Shown one piece after another: positions 43,565 through 51,394 of a DNA stretch of 64,000 nt (position 1 is the stretch's first letter; every line of letters starts with the position of its first letter). The position numbers and the translations under genes were made by a program. Source of the stretch: Deinococcus aquatilis DSM 23025. GTDB lineage: Bacteria; Deinococcota; Deinococci; Deinococcales; Deinococcaceae. The DNA lies in NCBI RefSeq assembly GCF_000378445.1, contig NZ_KB899703.1:60568-124567 (forward strand), given 5' to 3'. The notes beneath the pieces are model-generated. The model was given only the letters and a program-made list of their open reading frames with translations. It had not been told where the DNA came from and did no database searches.

Positions 43565-45313
43565 GTGCGTATACGTTCAGTACAACACTCTCTGCTGGCC
43601 TTCACCACCCTCGCCCTTACCCTGGCTTCCTGCGCCTCGGTCTCTGCGCCGACCAATACCGACGCTGTTTCCGGTGTTCAGGCTTCCGGCTCAGGCAGTC
43701 TGACGGCCCAGTCTCTGCCGTCTCCCAGCTCGCAGCCTCTTGCTCCGCAGCAACTGCTGAGCGCCACCAGCGGTTGGGGGCCAGTCGAGTACGACCTCAG
43801 CAACGGCGAGCAGGCCGCCGCCGATGGGCGCACGCTTTCGCTGGGCGGCCAGACCTACGGACGTGGGTACGGCGTTCACGCCCCCTCCAGTCTGGTCTTC
43901 AGTGTGGGGGAGCAGTGTCAGACCTTTTCTGCCGATGTGGGCGTAGACGATGAAGTCAGCGGCGGCAGCGTGACCTTCCAGGTATGGGCAGACGGCCAGC
44001 TTCTTGCCGATTCTGGCCTGCTGCGCGGCACCGACGCTGCCAGGCGACTGACGGCGAACGTGGCCGGGAAAAAGCAACTGAAACTGGTGGTCACCTCTGC
44101 CGGAGACGGGCCTTCTCAGGATCATGCAGACTGGGCCGCGCCGACTCTGCAGGGCTGCGCCCCCGTTGCAGTCAGCAGCACCGAGTCCAAGGAAGTCTTT
44201 GGCGGCCCTCTCGTGATCACGCGGGGCGGCACCTATTCCGGCAACTGGGAATCGCTGGATTCCAGTGTTCCTGCCGTCCGCATCCGTACCAGCGAGCCAG
44301 TCGTGATCGAAAACAGCCTCATTCGCGGGCGCGGTACCCTCATTCAGGGCTTTCATACTCGCCTGACGGTGCGCAACACCCGCGGCACCAGCCTGAACCC
44401 CGAGTTCGCAGGCCGCAGCCCTGGCCGCTTTGCCAACCTCGAAGAAGTGTATGACGTGCATCTGGAAAACAACCTGCTGGAGGGCACGGGCGGCATCTAT
44501 GTCCGTCACTACCTGGGCAATGCAGCTCTGGGCGAGACCATCACGGTCGTCAAGAACGTGGTGAAAAACATCGACGGTCGCCAGAGCAACGGCAACGGCG
44601 GCTATTCCGACAAGGCCTTCAACTGGGCGCAGTTTGTGCAGCTCAACGACGTGACCCGCATCGCCGGGGCCGAGATCGCCTGGAATCAGGTCGTCAATGA
44701 ACCCGGCAAGAGCCGCGTCGAAGACAACATCAACCTGTTTGTCAGCAGCGGTACGCCCAACAGCCCGATCAAAATTCACGACAACTACATTCAGGGGGCC
44801 TACAACGCTGCTCCCGCCACCGACGACAAGTTCTCCGGCGGCGGCATTCTGATCGGCGACGGCAAGGTCAGCGACCCCACCAGAAACGGTTACGCGCACG
44901 TCTACCGCAATCAGGTCGTCAGCACCACCAATTACGGAATCGCCATTGCGGGCGGCATGGGCAGCCTGCTGGAAAACAACCGCGTGCTCTCCAGTGGCCG
45001 CCTTCCCGACGGCTCTCCAGTACCTGCCCAGAATGTAGGGATGTACCTCTGGGACGCTCAGCGCGGTTCTGCCCTCAGCCCTTCCACCTTCGGGAACAAT
45101 ATCGTGCGCTACAACACTATCGGCTGGACGCGTGTGCGCGGGAACGTCGTGGACGGCAACCCCTACTGGTGGCCTGCCAAGGGGCTGAACGGCAGCACGA
45201 CCATCTCGACAACAGTGCTGGGCACATCGGTCACCCTGGAAACCGAGCGGCAAGAATTTCAGCGCTGGCAGGACAAACTCGCTCAGGCTGGCATCAGAAT
45301 CGGCACCCAGTAA
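43565..45313 (+). CDS. Lipoprotein: NPCBM plus right-handed beta-helix
   Basis: A 582-residue exported lipoprotein. The start is a GTG at 43565 with GAGGAG (43552-43557) 7 bases before it; earlier in-frame starts would only lengthen the leader. Signal RSVQHSLLAFTTLALTLASC with C23 as the lipidated residue. NPCBM about 65-200 (GVHAPSSLVFSVGEQC; GVDDEVSGG), then a parallel beta-helix about 210-582 that is paralogous to the stand-alone protein at 38452-39696. This looks like the same catalytic or binding helix with an added carbohydrate-binding and membrane-anchoring part. Confidence 0.85.
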   Translation: MRIRSVQHSLLAFTTLALTLASCASVSAPTNTDAVSGVQASGSGSLTAQSLPSPSSQPLAPQQLLSATSGWGPVEYDLSNGEQAAADGRTLSLGGQTYGRGYGVHAPSSLVFSVGEQCQTFSADVGVDDEVSGGSVTFQVWADGQLLADSGLLRGTDAARRLTANVAGKKQLKLVVTSAGDGPSQDHADWAAPTLQGCAPVAVSSTESKEVFGGPLVITRGGTYSGNWESLDSSVPAVRIRTSEPVVIENSLIRGRGTLIQGFHTRLTVRNTRGTSLNPEFAGRSPGRFANLEEVYDVHLENNLLEGTGGIYVRHYLGNAALGETITVVKNVVKNIDGRQSNGNGGYSDKAFNWAQFVQLNDVTRIAGAEIAWNQVVNEPGKSRVEDNINLFVSSGTPNSPIKIHDNYIQGAYNAAPATDDKFSGGGILIGDGKVSDPTRNGYAHVYRNQVVSTTNYGIAIAGGMGSLLENNRVLSSGRLPDGSPVPAQNVGMYLWDAQRGSALSPSTFGNNIVRYNTIGWTRVRGNVVDGNPYWWPAKGLNGSTTISTTVLGTSVTLETERQEFQRWQDKLAQAGIRIGTQ

Positions 45314-45361
45314 AGCCAGTTCACTTGTTCTCCACGACTGATGTCATCTGGATGATCTGAT

Positions 45362-45415
45362 CTGCGGGCAAATTGGACGCCACCCATATCAAGGTGGCGT
45401 CCAATTTGCCCGCAG
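45362..45415. terminator. Exceptional 23-bp perfect inverted repeat
   Basis: A 23-bp perfect stem with an 8-base loop (CATATCAA). It lies between the convergent beta-helix lipoprotein and response-regulator genes, so it is best read as a bidirectional terminator, though the stem is longer than needed. Confidence 0.7.
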
Positions 45416-45440
45416 GAGGCAACCAGACAGGTGAGGCCGT

Positions 45441-45851
45441 TCAGAGCGCCAGAATGGTCTTGACCAGGTCAAAAAATCCAGTGAGACCCACCGGTTTTTC
45501 GAGGTAGGCCACTGCGCCCTGATCCAGCACTGCCTGAACTTCCGTGGGGTGGGCGTGGCTGCTCCAGCACACCACCTGCAAGGACGGCCCCGCCTGGCGG
45601 CGCAACTGGGCCAGAACTTCCGAGCCCGCCTCGTGTGGCAAATGCATGTCCAGCACCACCAGCGGCACGGGATGACGCAACCAGCCCTGAGCCAGTGCCG
45701 ACGTTCCGTCAATGGCCGAACACACTTCGACGTCTGGAGCCTGCTCCGCGAAGGCCAGTTCCAGCAACATCGTATCTTCCAGACTGTCCTCGACAATCAA
45801 TACACGGCGGACTGGAATAGTTACCGCTTCCCTTTTCCAGCCGACATCCAC
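45441..45851 (-). CDS. Single-domain response regulator
   Basis: A 136-residue CheY-like receiver without an output domain. VLIVEDSLEDTMLLELAF supplies the acidic pocket, VVLDMHLPHEAG the phospho-acceptor Asp, CWSS the conserved Ser/Thr position and YLEKPV the conserved Lys-Pro. The start is a GTG at 45851. It resembles receivers of phytochrome or Rcp1-type relays. No histidine kinase is in the window, so the partner is encoded elsewhere. Confidence 0.9.
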   Translation of the reverse strand: MDVGWKREAVTIPVRRVLIVEDSLEDTMLLELAFAEQAPDVEVCSAIDGTSALAQGWLRHPVPLVVLDMHLPHEAGSEVLAQLRRQAGPSLQVVCWSSHAHPTEVQAVLDQGAVAYLEKPVGLTGFFDLVKTILAL

Positions 45852-45888
45852 ATTGGCAGAGCTTATCAGTGGGCTGCTGCCGATTCCT

Positions 45889-46329
45889 TTACTTCGGGAT
45901 CATGTCGGGCCAGGTGGTCAGCCGGGCCTGGGTCCAGAACTCGATGAACCTCTCGATCTGCTCCAGGGAGGTCTGAAAAGACGGAGATTTGAGCATATAG
46001 GCGCTGGCGTGCAGGATATAGGCCTGAGAGACGTCCTTGGGAATGGCTGAGGTGGTCAGCATCACAACAGGAAGGAAAAGCAGCCGTGGATGGTCTTTGA
46101 GCTTGACCAGCAGCTCGAATCCGTTCATGCCCGGCATATTGATGTCCAGCAGCAGCACGTCCGGTAATACGGTCGCCGGATCAGTCAGCAGGCGCAGGGC
46201 TGCTTCGCCGCTCTCTACGGTGATCAGTGTACAGGGCTGATTCATGGAGGCAAAAGCCTCTTCGGCCAGCAGCCTATCGGTGAGATTGTCATCCACCAGC
46301 ATGACCCGCAGGGGCCGGGGCCGCGTCAT
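45889..46329 (-). CDS. Single-domain response regulator
   Basis: A 146-residue CheY-like receiver. VMLVDDNLTDRLLAEEAF, VLLLDINMPGMNGFE (phospho-acceptor Asp) and LTTSAIPKDV match; the Lys-Pro position reads YMLKSPSF, with Ser between Lys and Pro. The ATG at 46329 starts at the domain and is preferred; a TTG at 46416 in frame would add an unconserved 29 residues. It is upstream of and in the same direction as the other receiver, 37 bases apart, so they are probably one operon and may share a kinase or phosphotransfer chain. Confidence 0.88.
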   Translation of the reverse strand: MTRPRPLRVMLVDDNLTDRLLAEEAFASMNQPCTLITVESGEAALRLLTDPATVLPDVLLLDINMPGMNGFELLVKLKDHPRLLFLPVVMLTTSAIPKDVSQAYILHASAYMLKSPSFQTSLEQIERFIEFWTQARLTTWPDMIPK

Positions 46330-46897
46330 GGCTGAAGCTGCCGGATACGGCGGGCCGTCAGCTGCATGAAAATTTGATGGATCATTTCTAAAGCCTAGCC
46401 GACCACCGAATATCAAATCTGGCTATGTTCACAATTTGAGTGAGTGAGACGGATTCCGATCAAATACCGTGCTTTTTGGTGTTTCATCCAGCTTGCCAAG
46501 CTGCGAAGCAGAGCAGAACGAGTTGGAAAATGGACGGGCAGGCGGTAGCCGTATCTCAGGAAAGGGGCCGACTGTACGGAAGTCACAAGGATTCCGTAGG
46601 AGATCAGCTGGTTGAATCGGGCTGTTGTGTCCACCTGTGTCATACCGCATGGCGAGACTGCGCGAGAATCATCGGACCAGAGCGAGGGGCAAGAAGTCCG
46701 GGAGGGAGTGGCGTCCTTCTGGGCGTCCGTTCACGACGAGTGCTGGGGACGATGGACGACCCTATCGGCGTTTTCCCAAATGCTCAGAGATCAGAGGAAG
46801 TCCGTATCAACCATCGGCGGAACAATTGACGGGAAGAAGGCGCAACCCAGATTTCGGGGCCGCTCCCTCTTCCCGCTCATTATCCGGTGGCCGCCTC
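46330..46897. other. 568-base intergenic region
   Basis: Between the response regulators and the end of the phospho-signalling operon. Overlapping open frames on both strands lack ribosome-binding sites and family resemblance; I see nothing supportable except the likely promoter of the receiver pair. Confidence 0.4.
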
Positions 46898-48997
46898 CTA
46901 TCTCACCCGTTCGATGACCAGGGCGGTCACGTTGTCCGGTGCGCCCGATTCCAGACTGAGTTCGATCAGGCGGTCTACAAGGCCTTGCAACGAGGGTTCA
47001 TGAAGCAGAAGGTCGTGGAGCGTGGGCGGCGGCACCTCGCCCCATACGCCGTCCGACACCAGGAGAACGCGGCTGCCTACAGGCAATTCGAGCGGCTCCG
47101 GGAGAACCTGGACATAGTTGTCCTGCGCGGCTCGCAGGCTGCCCAGTGAGCGCAGAACCTTGTTGCGCTCCGGGCTGACCTGGGCTTCTTCCGGCGTCAT
47201 CTGACCGCTGGCGACCATCGCGGCCACGTAAGAATGGTCTTTGCTGAGCTGCTGCACCTCGCCGCCCTGAGCCACATAGGCGCGGGTGTCGCCCACATGC
47301 CCCAGCTGTAGCCGGGTGCCGTGTATCTCCACGCCTGTGAGCGTGCAGCCGCCGTCCCGGCCCTGCATATCGGTCAGGACAGCGGCATTGGCCTCCCAGA
47401 CCTGAGCTTCCAGGGCCGAACCTGCCAGAGCAGAACCCTCCGGTCCGGTTGCCTCCGAACCCAGAAAGGCCCGCACAGCCGCCTGACTCGCCACCTCGCC
47501 TGCCGCCATGCCCCCCATCCCGTCCGAGACGACCGCCCGCAGGATCAGTTCTCCGCCGCCGTGCTGCCCGGTCTGACGCCACACGAACCCGTAAGAATCT
47601 TCGTTGGTGGGCCGTTCGGGATTGAGGCCGATGTCGGTGGCCGCTGCCAATTGATACACCGGAAGCCTGCTCGCTGCCGTTTTGAGGGCCGCCAGCAATT
47701 CGGTGGGCGTCAGGCGCTGCGGCAGGGGAGCCAACATGCCGCTCAGCAGTTGCGGCACGCCCGATGTGCGGATGCCCGCCAGGATGATGGACGATGGTCC
47801 CTCGGCGGGCAGGGAACGCCCGGTCATCCACTGAAAAAACAGTGCCCCCAGCAGATATACCCCGCTTTTTGCCTGTGCGGGTTGCCCTTCCTGCACTTCA
47901 GGCGGTGTAAAACTGTCGCGCAGGGTCGGCAACACTGCCTCGCCCAGCCGGGCCACCTGCGGCGGCGTTCTCAGTTTCAGGCCTTCCCCCGTCAGTTGAA
48001 CGCTGGCCGGATCAAGGTCGGTCACAGCGTAGCCCTGTTTTTCCAGCGCAAACAGGAGCCGGGCCAGCTCGGTCAGATGCGCCTGTGCGGTCGCCGGATC
48101 AAGCGGTACGGTCAGGGGCGTGCCCTGATTCGGAGCCAGCACCCACAGGTCACCCACCTGGGTCGGCCTGGGCAGCAGGCGGTGAGGGCGCAGACCCGCC
48201 CACAGCGGCTCAGGCCGCACATATACGTCCACGCTGGGGCCAGCACCCACAGCGTTGGCGCTGAACCAGCCACGTCCCAGATCCTGATTGAGGTGATAGC
48301 CGCTGATCACTGCGCCTGCCTGTGGGCCGTGCACAGCCACGGTCGGCGCGTAGGTCTCTTCCTCCAATTCTCCGGTCGCAAAGCTGGAGAGATCAGAGAG
48401 AGTTGCTGTAGCAGCAGCCTCCACTCCAATAGGCGGCTCCTCAGGGCCTGAAACTCTTTCACCGATGACGCCGTCCGTGGGCACCAGAGCTTCCCCCTCG
48501 CCAGGGTTGGGCAGGGCTGCATGTTCTGGTGAATCTGTCCCCTCCAGCAGAGTTGCACTCTCTAGGAGAACTGGACTCTCTGAAAGGGTTGGATTTTCAA
48601 GAGTTACTGGTTCGTCTGTATCCACCGGAGCATCTGAATCGGGGGAGTCCTGTTCAATCTCTGGGCTTTCCAGACCCTCAGCGCCGTTGTTCTCAGGAGC
48701 TTCGGCCTCTGCCATGTCTCCCTCTGCACCATCTATCGCTGAGCTGTCCACTTCTGGCGATGAGGAGAAGACATAGTCCACGTCCAGCGGGCCGTCTTCC
48801 TTTGGCCCATCTACCAGCGCATCTGGCGTTTCTGGAACGGTTGGCGTCGGTACAGGCAACGTCGTCTCTGTTGGCGTGAATGCCTGCGGTTGCGTGGGCA
48901 AAGACTCGGCAGGCAGGGCTTCGGTTGCCTGGAATTCGGGCGGCGGAACCTGCTCGGGAGCCGCCGGGGTGGGGGTCAGATCGTCAGGCTGGGTCAT
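46898..48997 (-). CDS. Pseudokinase - PP2C phosphatase fusion
   Basis: A 699-residue protein. Residues 1-220 are acidic, Pro/Glu-rich and disordered. About 225-440 resembles a protein kinase that has lost its active site: GYHLNQDLGRGWFSAN replaces the Gly loop, the HRD position reads TDLDP, there is no DFG, yet SFTPPEVQEG and GVYLLGALFFQWMTG keep the C-lobe landmarks. About 450-699 is a complete PP2C: NEDSYGF, VVSDGMGGMAAGE, GHVGDTRAYV, LVSDGVWGE, DNVTALV. It likely reverses the work of the operon's kinase. The ATG at 48997 follows the FHA gene stop by 2 bases; a longer frame to 49153 lies inside that gene. Confidence 0.87.
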   Translation of the reverse strand: MTQPDDLTPTPAAPEQVPPPEFQATEALPAESLPTQPQAFTPTETTLPVPTPTVPETPDALVDGPKEDGPLDVDYVFSSSPEVDSSAIDGAEGDMAEAEAPENNGAEGLESPEIEQDSPDSDAPVDTDEPVTLENPTLSESPVLLESATLLEGTDSPEHAALPNPGEGEALVPTDGVIGERVSGPEEPPIGVEAAATATLSDLSSFATGELEEETYAPTVAVHGPQAGAVISGYHLNQDLGRGWFSANAVGAGPSVDVYVRPEPLWAGLRPHRLLPRPTQVGDLWVLAPNQGTPLTVPLDPATAQAHLTELARLLFALEKQGYAVTDLDPASVQLTGEGLKLRTPPQVARLGEAVLPTLRDSFTPPEVQEGQPAQAKSGVYLLGALFFQWMTGRSLPAEGPSSIILAGIRTSGVPQLLSGMLAPLPQRLTPTELLAALKTAASRLPVYQLAAATDIGLNPERPTNEDSYGFVWRQTGQHGGGELILRAVVSDGMGGMAAGEVASQAAVRAFLGSEATGPEGSALAGSALEAQVWEANAAVLTDMQGRDGGCTLTGVEIHGTRLQLGHVGDTRAYVAQGGEVQQLSKDHSYVAAMVASGQMTPEEAQVSPERNKVLRSLGSLRAAQDNYVQVLPEPLELPVGSRVLLVSDGVWGEVPPPTLHDLLLHEPSLQGLVDRLIELSLESGAPDNVTALVIERVR

Positions 48998-48999
48998 CC

Positions 49000-49749
49000 T
49001 CAGCTCTGCTGAAAGGTCAGCATCAGGTTGCCGAAAGCCAGTTCGTCTCCGTCCGACAGGGCCGCAGGTTCCTGAAGGCGCGGCGAGAAGCTCGTTTCGC
49101 CCTTGCGTTTGATGTACACGCCGTTGGTAGACCCGAGGTCGCGCACAGACCATGTGCCCTGATCGCGGTACAGCTCAGCGTGGCGGCGCGAAATATGCTC
49201 CTGCCCGCCCAGGCCGCTCAGGTCAATGTCGACCGGACCGCTGGAAGCGTCGAAACGCCCCACGACCAAGCGTTCGCCCTGCAAGGGAATGAATTCGCCC
49301 GTGGGCGCACCGAATTTCTTGATTCCCAGCTTGGCTTCTCCGGTAAGAACGGGGGCTGCCGGGGGCGTTTCGGTCACAGGTGCGGCAGAAGCGGCGACTT
49401 CTGCAGAGACAGCCGTTTCGGACGCCATTTCTGGAGCCGTCGCCTCTGTAAATTCGCCTCCCACGGGTGCCGCTTCCTCAGGGGCAATCTCTGTGGGTGC
49501 GGCTTCTGGGGGGGTGACAGTCTCGGCGCTTGTGTCGGGCAGAGCGGCAGCGTTGACTTCCGGCGTAGCCTCAGTCGCAGCAGTGAGATCAACGGCCGCT
49601 GAAGCCCCAGTTTCCTCTCCAGGTGCCGCAGCCGCCGCAGGCGCAACGGGGGTAGACGCAGAAGCTGCGGACAACTCGACGCCGCAGCCTTCGCAGTAGG
49701 TGGTGCCTTCGGGGTTGGCGGTGCCGCAGACGGTGCAAAGAATGGTCAT
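49000..49749 (-). CDS. FHA-domain protein with N-terminal zinc ribbon
   Basis: A 249-residue phosphothreonine-binding adaptor. The N-terminus TILCTVCGTANPEGTTYCEG holds a CxxC...CxxC zinc ribbon. About 28-140 is an Ala/Pro/Glu-rich linker. The C-terminal FHA has VVGRFD, HISRRHAELY and VRDLGSTNGVYI, with the Arg, Ser-His and Asn needed for phosphopeptide binding. GGAGG precedes the ATG by 7 bases. Between kinase and phosphatase genes, it is the natural phospho-reader of the cassette. Confidence 0.92.
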   Translation of the reverse strand: MTILCTVCGTANPEGTTYCEGCGVELSAASASTPVAPAAAAAPGEETGASAAVDLTAATEATPEVNAAALPDTSAETVTPPEAAPTEIAPEEAAPVGGEFTEATAPEMASETAVSAEVAASAAPVTETPPAAPVLTGEAKLGIKKFGAPTGEFIPLQGERLVVGRFDASSGPVDIDLSGLGGQEHISRRHAELYRDQGTWSVRDLGSTNGVYIKRKGETSFSPRLQEPAALSDGDELAFGNLMLTFQQS

Positions 49750-49764
49750 GGTGGTTCCTCCGGA

Positions 49765-51390
49765 TTAGAGCGAGATACGGCGAATGAGGATCAGAAAAAT
49801 GAGGGCGAGGTCTGCTGCCCCCACGCTGGCGCTGATGACGGTGGGCCAATGAAAGCCGGCCCCCTGGGCATAGAAGTACGCTGCTGCCGCCGCCGCCACA
49901 GGCAGAACCACGGGTAAGGCAAACCACAGCAGCCAGCCCACAAAAATCCCCACACCTGCGCCCACTGCGGCGGCAAAGGCGTACTGGGTGATCTGAACAG
50001 GAGCGGATTCTCCCAGTGAGAGGGCCGCGACCGCCGCGCCCAGCAGACTGCCCAACACCATGAAGGCGGTGCGGGACACCGGGGCGCGGGGCTTGCCTGC
50101 GGGTAGACCCGGAACGGGTAAGGACGGAGCCGCACTGGGCGTGGAAGCAGGAACAGGGGGCAGCACGGGTGCAGGGGCGGGCCTCGGTGCGGCAACTGGA
50201 GCAGAGGCGACTGGAGCGGCTGCAACCGGGGTCGGTGTGGGTTTGGCGGCGGAGGCAACCGGAGGCGCGGCCCTGGGCGCAGGCTTCGGCTGAGGTGTGG
50301 TGGGTCGGGCTGCTGGGGGCGGAGCTTGAGGAGCTGAAGGTTTTGAGGGTCTTGGGGTTGGAGGTTTTGGGGTTGGGGGCACAGGAGTCGGGGGGCGGGG
50401 AGCAGGTGCGGGTGTGGGGGGAACGGGTGAAGGGGGCGGCGCTGCGGTCTTCGGTTTTGCCGCTGGCGTGGTCAGAATTGCCAGAAGAGCCTGTGCGCTC
50501 TGCGGACGGTCTTCCACGCGCAGTGCCATTGCCTGCGTGACGGCGCGGCGCAGCCCCGGCAGGGTCGAATCGGGCATCGGCGGCAGGGACGTGCCCAGCA
50601 TCAGATCGGTGGCGGGCGGCGGCATCTGCCCGGTCAGGGCGTGCAGCAACGTGGCCCCCAGCGCGTAGATATCGGTGTACGGCCCAAAGCGTCCCGAATT
50701 TCCGTACTGTTCCAGCGGCGCGTAACCGGGCGTGACCAGCCGGGTATGGCTCAGCGTTTTGCCCGCCACGAAGGCCCGCACAGAACCGAAGTCGATCAGA
50801 ACGATGCGCCCGGTCTGATTGAAAAAGATGTTGTCGGGCTTGATGTCGCGGTGCAGCAGGCCGCGCTGATGAATCACCTCCAGGGTCTTGGCCACCGAAC
50901 GGGCCACCTCGAACACCACGTCAGGCGGCATCGGGCCGCGTTTTTCAATCAGGCCTCCCAGGGTGCTGCCCTCCAGAAATTCCATCACCAGATAGGCGGT
51001 GCTGTTTTCCTCGAAGTAATTCATCACCTTGACGATGCCGGGATCATTGAAGCTCGCCAGCACTTTGGCCTCGTCCAGAAAGCCTGTTTTGGTGGTCTGG
51101 TACTCTGCGCTGCTGATATTCCCTGGTGCGACCACCGTTTTGCCCCGGCGCGAAGACCCGTCCAGAAACAGTTCCTTGATCGCCACCTTGAGGCCCAGCC
51201 GGGTGTCCTGTCCGGCGTAGGTGATGCCGAAGCCGCCCTGCCCCAGCACCCGGTTGAGGGTGTATTGGCCGCTCATCAGCGTGGTACCGACAGGCAGCGC
51301 CACCAGTCCGGAGGGGGTCAGCGGTGCGCCGCAGGTGTGGCAGACCGTTTCGTCGGGCTGGACGGCAGCGCCGCAGACTGGGCAGCTCAC
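49765..51390 (-). CDS. Transmembrane Ser/Thr protein kinase with zinc ribbon
   Basis: A 541-residue Hanks-type kinase. The N-terminal zinc ribbon has C3, C6, C17 and C20. Kinase about 43-310: Gly loop LGQGGFGITY, K72 in VAIKEL, HRDIKPDN with D183, DFG 201-203, GYAPLEQY. Then a long Pro/Ala linker, and a hydrophobic C-terminus with about four helices anchoring it in the membrane. The start is a GTG shortly after the vWA stop codon. It is the active kinase of the vWA-kinase-FHA-PP2C operon. The zinc ribbon matches that of the FHA protein, hinting that the two dock on a common partner. Confidence 0.92.
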   Translation of the reverse strand: MSCPVCGAAVQPDETVCHTCGAPLTPSGLVALPVGTTLMSGQYTLNRVLGQGGFGITYAGQDTRLGLKVAIKELFLDGSSRRGKTVVAPGNISSAEYQTTKTGFLDEAKVLASFNDPGIVKVMNYFEENSTAYLVMEFLEGSTLGGLIEKRGPMPPDVVFEVARSVAKTLEVIHQRGLLHRDIKPDNIFFNQTGRIVLIDFGSVRAFVAGKTLSHTRLVTPGYAPLEQYGNSGRFGPYTDIYALGATLLHALTGQMPPPATDLMLGTSLPPMPDSTLPGLRRAVTQAMALRVEDRPQSAQALLAILTTPAAKPKTAAPPPSPVPPTPAPAPRPPTPVPPTPKPPTPRPSKPSAPQAPPPAARPTTPQPKPAPRAAPPVASAAKPTPTPVAAAPVASAPVAAPRPAPAPVLPPVPASTPSAAPSLPVPGLPAGKPRAPVSRTAFMVLGSLLGAAVAALSLGESAPVQITQYAFAAAVGAGVGIFVGWLLWFALPVVLPVAAAAAAYFYAQGAGFHWPTVISASVGAADLALIFLILIRRISL

Positions 51391-51394
51391 CGAC

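Noticed and set aside
46440..46829. Plus-strand frames in the gap before the phospho-signalling operon
   Set aside because: No ribosome-binding site, low complexity and no conserved motif; treated as intergenic.
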